A stretch of DNA of 44,264 nt from DATDRQ01 sp035291645 (GTDB taxonomy: Bacteria; Chloroflexota; Anaerolineae; Anaerolineales; UBA4823). The first letter of the stretch is position 1, and each line of letters opens with the position of its first letter. The stretch is taken from contig DATDRQ010000119.1 in NCBI GenBank assembly GCA_035291645.1, positions 1 through 44,264 of the forward strand, read 5' to 3'. Below are positions 16,841 through 24,729 of this stretch, one piece after another. Position numbers and translations under genes: made by a program. The notes under the pieces were generated by a model. That model was not told where the DNA came from and ran no database searches. It was given only the letters and a program-made list of their open reading frames with translations.

Positions 16841-17569
16841 TCACCAGTCGATCTCCGCTGTGACGCGCGCGTAGTCGCTGCGCAGGAAATCCTGGGCGTA
16901 TTCAACCGGTTTTCGATCCGGTTTGCGGTAGATCGTCCGGGTCACCATCAGCAAGGGAAAACCTTCCGGGACACGCAGGATGGAAGTGATCGGATCGTCT
17001 GCCGCGACAGCTTCGAAACTTTGAGCAATGTGCCCGATCTGGATACCATATCCTTCTGTCAACAATATGTCAGGATTGGTTCTTTCCAGGTCGTATTCGT
17101 GAAGGGCAGGCAGGCGCTCGCACGGGTAATAGGAGCGCTCGATCACGCAAGGTACCCGGTTTGCCAGCCTCAGGACGGAAACGCGGTTGAGCGGGCTGCC
17201 GATCTCGACCTCCAGCCGCTCTGCCAGCCGGCGGCTGGCAGGGATCTCGCCGAACTCCAGCAGCTGGCTGGAGGTAGCTATCCCGCGCGAGGCCATGGCT
17301 TCTACGTAATTGATCAACTCACGGGCGTCGTAGGCGACGCGCGGTTTGGCGACGAACGTCCCCGAACCGTGGTGTCGCTCCAGTATGCCTTCGTTGACCA
17401 GTTCTGTGATCGAACGCCGGATCGTCATCCGGCTCACTCCCAGTTCCTGGCTGAATTCGCGCTCGGAGGGCAGTTTGGTCTCAGGAGGAATCTTGCCGGA
17501 GAGGATCAGCTCGGCAATGTACTCCTGGATTTGAATGTAAAGCGGTTTGCTCAGGTCTTCGTTTAACAA
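16841..17569 (-). CDS. GntR-family (HutC/UTRA) transcriptional regulator
   Basis: I placed the start at a TTG (17569) because AAGGAG lies eight bases upstream and the protein then opens LNEDLSKPLYIQIQEYIAE, the usual beginning of GntR regulators. A GTG at 17620 adds 17 residues without a ribosome site. The winged helix-turn-helix covers residues 5-72 (KLPSEREFSQELGVSRMTIR, then GILERHHGSGTFVAKP). The UTRA effector domain follows (SQLLEFGEIPASRRLAERL, LNRVSVLRLANRVPCVIERS, EYAQDFLRSDYARVTAEI). It is likely the local regulator of the permease and perhaps of itself; candidate operators are listed upstream. Total length is 242 residues. Confidence 0.85.
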   Translation of the reverse strand: MLNEDLSKPLYIQIQEYIAELILSGKIPPETKLPSEREFSQELGVSRMTIRRSITELVNEGILERHHGSGTFVAKPRVAYDARELINYVEAMASRGIATSSQLLEFGEIPASRRLAERLEVEIGSPLNRVSVLRLANRVPCVIERSYYPCERLPALHEYDLERTNPDILLTEGYGIQIGHIAQSFEAVAADDPITSILRVPEGFPLLMVTRTIYRKPDRKPVEYAQDFLRSDYARVTAEIDW

Positions 17570-17705
17570 TTCAAGCGCTCCTTGGCAATTCGGAACATCC
17601 GAAACTTGAATTCGACCCACCGATAAGTGGTTGGTGGTATAACCTGAAACCTGTAAATGTACGATTACTACCGCTTCACGGACGAATCAAACCCCCTCAT
17701 AGATA

Positions 17706-17733
17706 ATTATATAGGATTTTTAACCAATATCAA
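17706..17733 (-). promoter_or_regulatory. Promoter for the GntR-permease genes
   Basis: On the minus strand TTGATA (17728-17733) and a perfect TATAAT (17706-17711) are 16 bases apart. Transcription would start near 17699, about 130 bases before the TTG start. The surrounding gap from 17570 to 17881 holds no gene; apart from this promoter it contains only the operator-like repeats. Confidence 0.65.
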
Positions 17734-17795
17734 GAGGGGAAATTCAAGAATCAGGCAGAATTTTCTCCAATTCATCTGCCGCATGATAATACGAT

Positions 17796-17852
17796 GTATA
17801 CCACTTTATCGGTACTGGTACACAAAGGATGACGAATTTTGAAGTGGTATAC
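17796..17852. promoter_or_regulatory. Inverted GTATACCACTT operator-like pair
   Basis: GTATACCACTT at 17796-17806 and its exact complement AAGTGGTATAC at 17842-17852 form a perfect 11-base inverted pair. A related GGTGGTATAACC lies at 17633-17644, downstream of the predicted start. The core GGTATACC resembles the palindromic sites bound by HutC-type GntR regulators. The neighbouring gntR gene is therefore the natural candidate to bind here. Confidence 0.5.
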
Positions 17853-17881
17853 CCATGAATTCAAAGGATTGGTTTGAATGG

Positions 17882-19000
17882 TTATCCCTGTGGTTGCTCC
17901 TCGTTCAACCGGTTGTACTTCCTGAGGACCTCGCAAAGCCGCTCGTGAGGCAGGGCGTAGACGGTGTTCCCGTTAATGCCGGTCATTGGTTGAGCGGCAA
18001 CCAGCGCGTTAACGATGGCTTCTTCGGTAGCCTGGATGGTGGCTTCGAAAAGGGGCGTCATTTGGCTGTTCGGAAGCACATCAACCTGTCCAACTCCCTC
18101 CCGGTTGGCAGCCCCCGGGTTTGCCGTCGAAAATGCGACGAAGATATCCCCGGAGTTGTCGGCGCCGACGCCGCCCAGACGGGCGATGCCCATCGGGACT
18201 CGGCGCGCCAGGCGCTTCAATTGGTGAGCTATCAACGGCGCGTCTGTAGCGAGGACGACGATGATCGAACCCCCGCCTGGGCTGGGATCTAAAGATCGCA
18301 ATTCAGGCATCAACTCGGTAATTTCCTTCCCAACCGGCGCCCCGGCGATAGTCAGGTTAGTCCGCAGCCCGTAGTTCGCCTGAACCAGGACGCCCAGCGT
18401 CACCTGCCTGTCCGGCAGCTGCACCACCCTCGAGGCAGTGCCAGTGCCGGCTTTGAACTGGTAGGCGACCATCCCGGTTCCCCCGCCCACGTTCCCTTCG
18501 GCAACTGGTCCGCTCGTCGCGCCGTTCAGGGCTGCATAGACGTGCTCCCGCCTGACGTGAAAGCCGTTTACGTCGTTCAACCGCCCATCGAAGGTCTCGG
18601 CGACTACCGGATTAAGCCAGAAGACGGGCGAAAGCTCCAGGTCGAAGAGGCGGTTCTCGTACACCCAGGAGACTACCGCGTCATGCACCATGCCGACGCT
18701 ATGGGTGTTCGTGATCGAGATCGGTCCATCCAGGAAGCCAGATTCCTCGACCCAGGTCGTGCCGGTCATCTCGCCATTGCCGTTGAGGGAATACCAGCCG
18801 GCGAACACCGGGTCGAAAGTCTTCCCACGCGGCAGGATGACGGTGACTCCCGTCCTGACAGGTCCTTTCCCAACGTATAGCTGGCCATCCCCGGAGATGA
18901 GCGTTGTCTGCCCAACGGTCACTCCGACGACATCGGTGATGGCGTTATAAGGTCCTGGCGCGCCGTCAAACGGGACGCCCAGATCGCGCGCTCTGCTCAT
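17882..19000 (-). CDS. P1 family (S58) aminopeptidase, DmpA-like
   Basis: A 372-residue N-terminal nucleophile hydrolase. The N-terminal half has RARDLGVPFDGAPGPYNAIT, VRTGVTVILPRG, GNGEMTGTTWVEESG and ITNTHSVGMVHDAVVSW. The self-cleavage site is G244-S245 in PGGGSIIVVLATDAPL; in DmpA of Ochrobactrum the matching Ser becomes the catalytic N-terminus of the beta chain. The family includes L-aminopeptidases, D-Ala esterases/amidases and beta-peptidases, and the exact specificity is open. GGAGG lies about seven bases before the ATG. It is upstream of the GntR regulator and the permease in the same direction, which suggests a unit for hydrolysing and importing peptides or amino acid amides. A MITE-like repeat lies just upstream of its start. 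Confidence 0.88.
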   Translation of the reverse strand: MSRARDLGVPFDGAPGPYNAITDVVGVTVGQTTLISGDGQLYVGKGPVRTGVTVILPRGKTFDPVFAGWYSLNGNGEMTGTTWVEESGFLDGPISITNTHSVGMVHDAVVSWVYENRLFDLELSPVFWLNPVVAETFDGRLNDVNGFHVRREHVYAALNGATSGPVAEGNVGGGTGMVAYQFKAGTGTASRVVQLPDRQVTLGVLVQANYGLRTNLTIAGAPVGKEITELMPELRSLDPSPGGGSIIVVLATDAPLIAHQLKRLARRVPMGIARLGGVGADNSGDIFVAFSTANPGAANREGVGQVDVLPNSQMTPLFEATIQATEEAIVNALVAAQPMTGINGNTVYALPHERLCEVLRKYNRLNEEQPQG

Positions 19001-19034
19001 TCCTGACCTCCATGGCTGTCGAAAATATTATCTG

Positions 19035-19127
19035 TAGAAGTTACGCATTTGAGGGTGAAATTGGGTTTTTTAGGCGGGCGGAGCCCGCCTAAAAAACCCC
19101 ATTCTCCTACCAACTGCGTAAGCTCTA
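19035..19127. mobile_element. MITE-like 93-bp inverted repeat between divergent genes
   Basis: A perfect 17-base stem starting GGGTTTTTTAGGCGGGC (19063-19079), loop GGA, and its complement 19083-19099 lies at the centre. The symmetry continues outwards imperfectly to TAGA-x2-TTACGCA on the left and TGCGTAA-x2-TCTA on the right. Both flanking genes are transcribed away from it, so it cannot be the terminator of either. Length, GC-rich core and long imperfect arms fit a non-autonomous miniature element. The rest of the gap 19001-19380 holds only the marR promoter. Confidence 0.6.
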
Positions 19128-19319
19128 ATCTGGTTATTTTGGTTGTGTTAGGTTAGGAGTGATCCTACCGGTTGGCTAACACTCGGTTAATCTGGTGAGA
19201 TTATAGTCCAGGATTGGGTGATAGACCTGTCTGCCGCGGAGACCTGGCAGAGTAGCCGATCAGATGGAACCGGTCTACTTAGGCCAGAACTGTCTGATAG
19301 AAAATCACCCGTTGATTCC

Positions 19320-19348
19320 TTGACAAATCCCGACTAAAATTATATAGT
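19320..19348 (+). promoter_or_regulatory. Promoter of the MarR-ABC exporter operon
   Basis: A consensus TTGACA at 19320 and TATAGT at 19343 are separated by 17 bases. The start would be near 19355, about 26 bases before the marR ATG. This is one of the best sigma-70-like promoters in the window. Confidence 0.75.
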
Positions 19349-19356
19349 TAAGTAAT

Positions 19357-19366
19357 ATTAATTAAT
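19357..19366. promoter_or_regulatory. Palindrome at the marR transcription start
   Basis: ATTAATTAAT is a perfect ten-base palindrome within AT-rich sequence at the predicted start of transcription. MarR regulators commonly bind such AT-rich palindromes in their own promoter, so it is a candidate operator. Confidence 0.4.
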
Positions 19367-19380
19367 TAGGGCAGTTAACC

Positions 19381-19884
19381 ATGGACCCCACACATGAATT
19401 TCCCCAGGTACTCCGCGAATGGGCGGGTATATTCATGCAGCGCTCGATGCGTGATTTCGTCCAATTCTCCAGGGATTCAGGCCTTTCGATGAGCCAGATG
19501 AGTACGCTTTTCCGCCTGTATCATTCGAAAGTGTGCGGGGTATCGGAAGTTGGCGACCACCTGGGCGTGACCAATGCGGCTGCCAGCCAGATGGTCGATC
19601 GTCTCGTCCAGCTGGGTATAGTAGAACGCAGCGAGGATCCGCAAGACCGCCGGGTCAGGCAATTGACCTTGACCGCCAAGGGGAAGGCAATCGTCGAGGA
19701 GAGCATCGAAGCACGCCACCATTGGATGGCCCAGCTGACTGAGGCGCTCACGCCCGATGAGCAGAGAGCGATCGTTGCTGCGTTGACCATCTTGACGCAG
19801 GCAGCTCTTAAGCTTGAACCCCCACCTCAACCAGAGACCAAACACCCGGATAAAAACCGGCTGATCGGCGAACCGCAAGGTTAG
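19381..19884 (+). CDS. MarR-family transcriptional regulator
   Basis: A 167-residue winged helix-turn-helix protein. The recognition part reads VCGVSEVGDHLGVTNAAASQ followed by MVDRLVQLGIVERSEDPQDR, then RRVRQLTLTAKGKAIVEES, which is the classical MarR signature including the DxR wing. Outer helices form the dimer interface. It begins at the ATG at 19381, 26 bases after the predicted transcription start. It lies 75 bases upstream of the two ABC exporter genes in the same direction. A drug- or metabolite-responsive repressor of that exporter is the usual arrangement and is inferred here. Confidence 0.92.
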   Translation: MDPTHEFPQVLREWAGIFMQRSMRDFVQFSRDSGLSMSQMSTLFRLYHSKVCGVSEVGDHLGVTNAAASQMVDRLVQLGIVERSEDPQDRRVRQLTLTAKGKAIVEESIEARHHWMAQLTEALTPDEQRAIVAALTILTQAALKLEPPPQPETKHPDKNRLIGEPQG

Positions 19885-19959
19885 CAGGCTGATCGGATTA
19901 CCCAACCTTGTATATCTTTCAGCTATCTTTAACCTTGCCAGATTTCAGGAGAAACCGTT

Positions 19960-21891
19960 TTGCAGAATCCGCGCACGAATAATCCGAGAGGGAAGATCGA
20001 CCGCAAAGCACTGGGTCGCGCTCTGCGTTATTTGGGTCGCTACCGTGGGCTGGCGCTCCTGCCCTATCTCTTCCTGGTGATCGCAACTTTGGCGCAGTTG
20101 ATGGTACCCCGGATGATCCGGAACATCATCGATACAGTGACTCAGGGATTAATAGCCAAGACCATCGTTCCGCAGCTCAATAGCATCCCGGCGAATGTGT
20201 TGCCCAACATCCTCTCGCGGATGGGCGTGACGCTGGATCAATTGCTCTACAGCTTCGAGAACGCCGAACGGCTCTTGATCAACGCCGGGATCGCGATCCT
20301 GATCTTCGCGGTGGTGCGTGGGCTTTTCTCGTTCTTGCAGACCTTCACCGCGGAGCGTAATTCCCAGAGCGTAGCGTTTGACTTTCGCAACGAGCTGTTC
20401 GCCAAGATCCAGAACCTGTCGTTTTCTTACCACGATCGAACCCAGACCGGGCAGTTGATGATCCGGGCGACCGATGATATTGAGAAAGTCCGCCTTTTCA
20501 TCGGCCAAGGTCTATTGATGGCGGTCGGGGCCCTGATCCTGCTGAGCGGCACCTTGATTATCCTGTTCACCACGAATGCCCGTTTAACCCTAATCGCGTT
20601 GCCTATCCTGCCGATCGCCCTGGTGCTGTTCATGGTCTTTGGGGCGATCAGTGGACCTCTTTTCGCGAAAATTCAGATACGCCTCGACCGCCTTAATACC
20701 CGCCTGCAGGAAAACCTGGCCGGTATCAAGGTGGTCAAAGCGTTTACCCAGGAGAAGAATGAACAGGCTAAATTCGATCAGGCAGCCGACGACCTGATGC
20801 GTCAACAACTGGTCGTCTCGCGCGTCTTCTCTTTCCTTTTTCCATTGGTTATTCTGGTAGCTACCGTGGGACAGACGGTTGTGTTGTACTTCGGTGGACG
20901 CCAGATCATAGGCGGGAACCTGACCTTAGGCGAATGGCAGGAATTTAGCCTGTACCTGGTATACATCTTTCTACCCATCGCTCAGTTGGGCATGATCGTC
21001 ACCCAGATGTCCCAGGCCTCCGCCTCTGCCAGCCGCATTTTCGAGATCCTGGATGCACAGAGCGAGGTCGAGGATAAACCGGATGCCATTGTATTACCTC
21101 CATTAAGGGGATCAGTAAGGTTCGAAAATGTCACTTTCCGCTACTTCGGGAGTGGAGAACCGGTATTAAAGAACGTGGATTTTGAGGTCGAGCCGGGACA
21201 GACGCTTGCCCTGTTAGGCGCCACCGGATCCGGCAAGACCACCATTATCAATCTGCTGCCGCGCTTCTACGACCCGAGTGAGGGGAGTATCCTGATCGAT
21301 GGATATGAACTACGGGATGTTACCCTGGAATCCTTAAGATCGCAGATCGGTATCGTTTTGCAGGAGACGACTTTGTTCGCCGGCACAATCCAGGAAAATA
21401 TCTCCTTCGGGAGACCGGACGCCACCCTGGACGAAATCCAGGCGGTTGCCAAAGCCGCTGCGGCGCATGACTTCATCCTGTCATTCCCGGAAGGTTATAA
21501 AACCCCGGTGGGTGAGCGCGGCGCGACGCTGAGCGGCGGCCAGAAGCAGCGCATTGCCATCGCCCGCGCCCTGCTGCTAAACCCACGCATCCTGATCCTG
21601 GATGACTCGACCAGCAGCGTTGACCTGGCGACCGAATCCCAGATCCAGCATGCCCTGGATCGCCTGATGCGGGGCCGGACCAGCTTCGTCATCGCCCAGC
21701 GCATCAGTACGGTGATGAACGCCGACCAGATCCTGGTTTTAGAGAAAGGCCAGATCGTAGCCCGCGGGAAGCACGAAGACTTGCTGGAAACCAGCGAGAT
21801 CTACGCGGATATCTATACATCCCAGTTAGTGGATGATACCGCAGGCGAGCCGGTGCTCGCGCCGATCACTGCCCCGGTAGCAGGAGGTTAG
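19960..21891 (+). CDS. ABC exporter half-transporter with a degenerate nucleotide site
   Basis: A 643-residue fusion of a six-helix transmembrane domain (about 30-350) and a nucleotide-binding domain. Walker A is GATGSGKTT (420-428), the signature is LSGGQ (524-528), and Walker B is ILILDDS. The catalytic Glu after Walker B is replaced by D549 and the H-loop His by Gln (Q580 in VIAQRIST). These two changes are known from the degenerate partner of heterodimeric exporters such as TM287/TM288. The start is a TTG with AGGAG eight bases upstream. The stop codon lies inside the ribosome site of the next gene, one base before its ATG. It should pair with the downstream protein to export drugs, lipids or peptides. 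Confidence 0.93.
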   Translation: MQNPRTNNPRGKIDRKALGRALRYLGRYRGLALLPYLFLVIATLAQLMVPRMIRNIIDTVTQGLIAKTIVPQLNSIPANVLPNILSRMGVTLDQLLYSFENAERLLINAGIAILIFAVVRGLFSFLQTFTAERNSQSVAFDFRNELFAKIQNLSFSYHDRTQTGQLMIRATDDIEKVRLFIGQGLLMAVGALILLSGTLIILFTTNARLTLIALPILPIALVLFMVFGAISGPLFAKIQIRLDRLNTRLQENLAGIKVVKAFTQEKNEQAKFDQAADDLMRQQLVVSRVFSFLFPLVILVATVGQTVVLYFGGRQIIGGNLTLGEWQEFSLYLVYIFLPIAQLGMIVTQMSQASASASRIFEILDAQSEVEDKPDAIVLPPLRGSVRFENVTFRYFGSGEPVLKNVDFEVEPGQTLALLGATGSGKTTIINLLPRFYDPSEGSILIDGYELRDVTLESLRSQIGIVLQETTLFAGTIQENISFGRPDATLDEIQAVAKAAAAHDFILSFPEGYKTPVGERGATLSGGQKQRIAIARALLLNPRILILDDSTSSVDLATESQIQHALDRLMRGRTSFVIAQRISTVMNADQILVLEKGQIVARGKHEDLLETSEIYADIYTSQLVDDTAGEPVLAPITAPVAGG

Positions 21892-21892
21892 T

Positions 21893-23872
21893 ATGTTTGG
21901 TGGTGGACCTGAAGGATTACGCCGGATCATGAGCCAGGAAACTCTGAAACCCCGACGGCTCGGAGAAACCCTGGCGCGTTTCGGAGATTATTTCAAGCCC
22001 TACTGGCCGGTTTTGGCCGTAGTAGCCGTGTTGATCGTGGGTGCGACTTGGGCTCAGGTAACCGCGCCGGCCCTGCTCGGCCAGATCGTCGACTGTTATC
22101 TCACCCCGGCAGCGGTAACCGCTTTCGGAAATCTTCCTGGAGCACCACAAGGCGGAGCCGCGGCGGGCGCGGTGACTAACTGCTCTTACATCTCCAATAC
22201 CGATCTGCTCACCAGTTCACAGCGGCTGGCGGGTCTGGGTAGATTGTCCTTGATCATTGCCGGGCTGTATGTATTGACCTCCGTGTTGACCGGCCTGACT
22301 TTCTACCTGATGAATTGGGCCGGTCTGCGCGTCTTGCGCCAGCTGCGCGAGGATCTCTTCCGGCACATGCACCGGCTTTCGGTAGGGTACTACGCCGAGC
22401 ACGAGGCCGGGGACCTGATGAGCCGGATCACAAACGACTCCGAGACGATCCAGCAGGCGTTCAGCTTCGCTCTGGTGAACGTGTTGAGCGGCATCCTGTT
22501 GATCGGATGGATCGGATACACCATGGTGGAGAAAAGCCTGGCGTACGCCTTGCTCAGCCTCTCGGTAGTGCCTCTGATGATCATTGCCACGCTGTGGTTC
22601 TCTTCCCAGGCCCGCAAAGCTTTCCGCCGGACGCGTGAACAAATGGGCAGCGTGAACGCGGAATTGCAGGAGACGATCTCGGCGGTGCGGGAGGTGCAGG
22701 CTTTCAGCCGGGAAGAGGAGAATATCGGCAACTTCATGCAAGTGAACGCCGCCAACCGGGACGCCAACATCCGGGCGGTTTCATTTACCAGTGCTCTTGC
22801 TCCGACGCTTGAAGCTTTGGGCTACCTGGCTCTGGCGATTGTGGCCTGTGTAGGGGGGTTGTCCTTATTGCGCGGGCAAACCCTGTTCGGCACGGTGATG
22901 TCCTTCGGCCTGATCGTCTCCTTCCTGACCTACGTCCAGCGTTTCAACCAGCCTATCCAGCAGATCTCGGTGTTGTGGACCAACATCCAGAGCGCGATTG
23001 CCGGTGGCGAGCGCATCTTTGGGCTGCTGGATATCGAACCCGAGATCAAGGATGCCCCAGACGCTCAGGTGTTGCCCATTATCACGGGCCGGGTCGAATT
23101 CCAGAATGTCCACGCCGCCTACAAGAAGGATGAAAAGGTGCTCAAAGGGGTCAATTTCGTGGCGGAGCCAGGCCAGTCCATCGCAGTGGTCGGCCCGACA
23201 GGTGCTGGCAAAACTACTTTGATCAACCTGATCCCACGTTTCTATGATGTCACCGGTGGAGCTGTATTAATCGATGGGATCGACCTCCGCTATGTCACGG
23301 TGGAATCTCTGCGCCGCCAGATCGGTCTTGTCCTGCAGGATACCTTCTTGTTCAGCACGACGGTGATGGATAATATCCGCTTCGGCAAACCCGCAGCGAG
23401 TGACGAGGAAGTGATCGCAGCCGCGCAGCTGGCCCACGCCGATTCTTTCATTGAGCGCCTGCCCGATGGCTATCAAACTATCCTGGGGGAGCGCGGCAGT
23501 GGATTGAGCCAGGGACAGCGCCAGCTGCTGGCGATCGCCCGGGCAGCCCTTTCTGATCCACGTATACTGATCCTGGATGAGGCGACTTCGAGTGTCGACA
23601 CGCGCACCGAGCGCCTGATCCAGAACGCCTTGGAGAACCTCCTAAAAGGCCGGACCAGTTTCGTCATTGCCCACCGCTTGAGCACCATCCGCAATGCCGA
23701 CATGGTGCTGGTCCTTGACGATGGGCAGATCGTCGAGAGGGGGAAGCATGCCGATCTGCTGGCCCGCAAAGGTTTTTATTACAACCTTTATATGAGCCAG
23801 TTCCGCCGCCTGGAATCGGTCGAACAGGCAGGCTCAGATGGGCGCCGGGCCGGCGAAATGGCTGTCACATGA
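21893..23872 (+). CDS. ABC exporter half-transporter, catalytic partner
   Basis: A 659-residue transmembrane/nucleotide-binding fusion. It has Walker A GPTGAGKTT (434-442), an intact catalytic Glu (D561-E562 in ILILDEATSSVD) and the H-loop His (H594 in VIAHRLST). Its signature is LSQGQ (538-542) rather than LSGGQ. That is the expected complement of the upstream gene: one degenerate site (Walker A of the first, LSQGQ of this one) and one active site. An insert of about 30 residues lies between the first two helices (AVTAFGNLPGAPQGGAA and on), probably outside. AGGAGG overlaps the stop of the previous gene. A hairpin terminator follows the stop codon. Confidence 0.94.
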   Translation: MFGGGPEGLRRIMSQETLKPRRLGETLARFGDYFKPYWPVLAVVAVLIVGATWAQVTAPALLGQIVDCYLTPAAVTAFGNLPGAPQGGAAAGAVTNCSYISNTDLLTSSQRLAGLGRLSLIIAGLYVLTSVLTGLTFYLMNWAGLRVLRQLREDLFRHMHRLSVGYYAEHEAGDLMSRITNDSETIQQAFSFALVNVLSGILLIGWIGYTMVEKSLAYALLSLSVVPLMIIATLWFSSQARKAFRRTREQMGSVNAELQETISAVREVQAFSREEENIGNFMQVNAANRDANIRAVSFTSALAPTLEALGYLALAIVACVGGLSLLRGQTLFGTVMSFGLIVSFLTYVQRFNQPIQQISVLWTNIQSAIAGGERIFGLLDIEPEIKDAPDAQVLPIITGRVEFQNVHAAYKKDEKVLKGVNFVAEPGQSIAVVGPTGAGKTTLINLIPRFYDVTGGAVLIDGIDLRYVTVESLRRQIGLVLQDTFLFSTTVMDNIRFGKPAASDEEVIAAAQLAHADSFIERLPDGYQTILGERGSGLSQGQRQLLAIARAALSDPRILILDEATSSVDTRTERLIQNALENLLKGRTSFVIAHRLSTIRNADMVLVLDDGQIVERGKHADLLARKGFYYNLYMSQFRRLESVEQAGSDGRRAGEMAVT

Positions 23873-23937
23873 GGAAATGCCCGACAGCAACGAATTGATG
23901 TAGCTGCTCGTGGTGAAACAGGTTGTTAGAGAATAGA

Positions 23938-23987
23938 AAAGGCGCTTCCTGATGAGATAGATCGTTAGGAAGCGCCTTTGATCTTTA
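23938..23987 (+). terminator. Terminator between the ABC operon and the zinc ribbon gene
   Basis: AAAGGCGCTTCCT (23938-23950) pairs with AGGAAGCGCCTTT (23967-23979), a 13-base perfect stem. A weak T-rich tail follows on the plus strand and TTTTCT on the minus strand. The genes on either side converge, so it probably works both ways. Confidence 0.75.
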
Positions 23988-24004
23988 TCCAGTAAAATCC
24001 CAAT

Positions 24005-24568
24005 TCAGGGCGCGTTATATCCCGCCAACCCTAATCCGGTGCGCTGGATGGCGTAGAGGATCTTAGAGAGGCCGGGTTTCTCGGAAAGCGCTCGATATTC
24101 GAACAACCGGAGTACAGTCATCAAGTCGCGCCATTCGGAAGCAAACGATTCTTTCCCCGTGACCAGCTCCTTGGCCTCGGTCAGGCTGGCCTGGATATAT
24201 TCCGAGGCGTTCATTTCCTCCAATTCCTGCTCCAGGGACTGGATGATCTTTTCGAGCTCGCCTCTATCGAGCCAAATACCCCGGCATTGAGGGCAGTAAT
24301 CGATGAGGACGGCTGTTTCTCCATATTTGATCGAGACCATTGCGATATTATCCACCGGACAGGTTAGTTCGCTTAGGTGGGGCTGGAAGCGATCCTCCTC
24401 TCGCCAGATCTCAAAATCCATCCAACCCAGGTCCGGGTCCGCCATATCCTTGGCCTTGCGCAGTTCCTCCTGCTGAATCCAGATGCCACCGCACTGCGGG
24501 CATTCCTCGAAGACCACGCTATCCAGGTCGCGGTGGTTCATCTCCACATTATCTCTCGGGCATTTCAT
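24005..24568 (-). CDS. Protein with two TFIIB-type zinc ribbons
   Basis: I chose the ATG at 24568 because GAGG lies eight bases before it and the protein then begins MKCPRDNVEMNHRDLDSVVF. The open frame runs 22 codons further without a ribosome site. It has 187 residues. Ribbon 1 has CPRD followed by ECPQCGGIWIQQEEL; ribbon 2 has CPVD followed by YCPQCRGIWLDRGELEKI. This is the zf-TFIIB (YjdM/YgiW-neighbour type) architecture, CP.D...CP.CxG.W.d..EL. The family is often found with DNA- or RNA-related or membrane proteins and has no firm function. The C-terminal 80 residues are helical without motifs. Confidence 0.8.
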   Translation of the reverse strand: MKCPRDNVEMNHRDLDSVVFEECPQCGGIWIQQEELRKAKDMADPDLGWMDFEIWREEDRFQPHLSELTCPVDNIAMVSIKYGETAVLIDYCPQCRGIWLDRGELEKIIQSLEQELEEMNASEYIQASLTEAKELVTGKESFASEWRDLMTVLRLFEYRALSEKPGLSKILYAIQRTGLGLAGYNAP

Positions 24569-24657
24569 CGCATCTACCTCAGGCTGAAGTTGCTGGCTAA
24601 AGTTGCTTTTAAGTTTATCACAGAGTGGTTTCATCAGACGAGACGCTAAGAGTAAAG

Positions 24658-24681
24658 CCCACCCAAGCGTTCGGGTGGGCC
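24658..24681 (-). terminator. Terminator of the DUF308 gene
   Basis: GCCCACCC (24658-24665) pairs with GGGTGGGC (24674-24681) around an eight-base loop. On the minus strand it is followed by TTTACTCTT. It lies 50 bases after the stop of the DUF308 gene. Confidence 0.65.
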
Positions 24682-24729
24682 TGTGCTACATTATTAGCGG
24701 TTCTTTTCAGCCAGGGAAGTTCAAAGGTT

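Noticed and set aside
19063..19099. Perfect hairpin with T-run read as a terminator
   Set aside because: Both neighbouring genes are transcribed away from it, and the symmetry extends far beyond a terminator, so it is better described as part of a MITE-like element.
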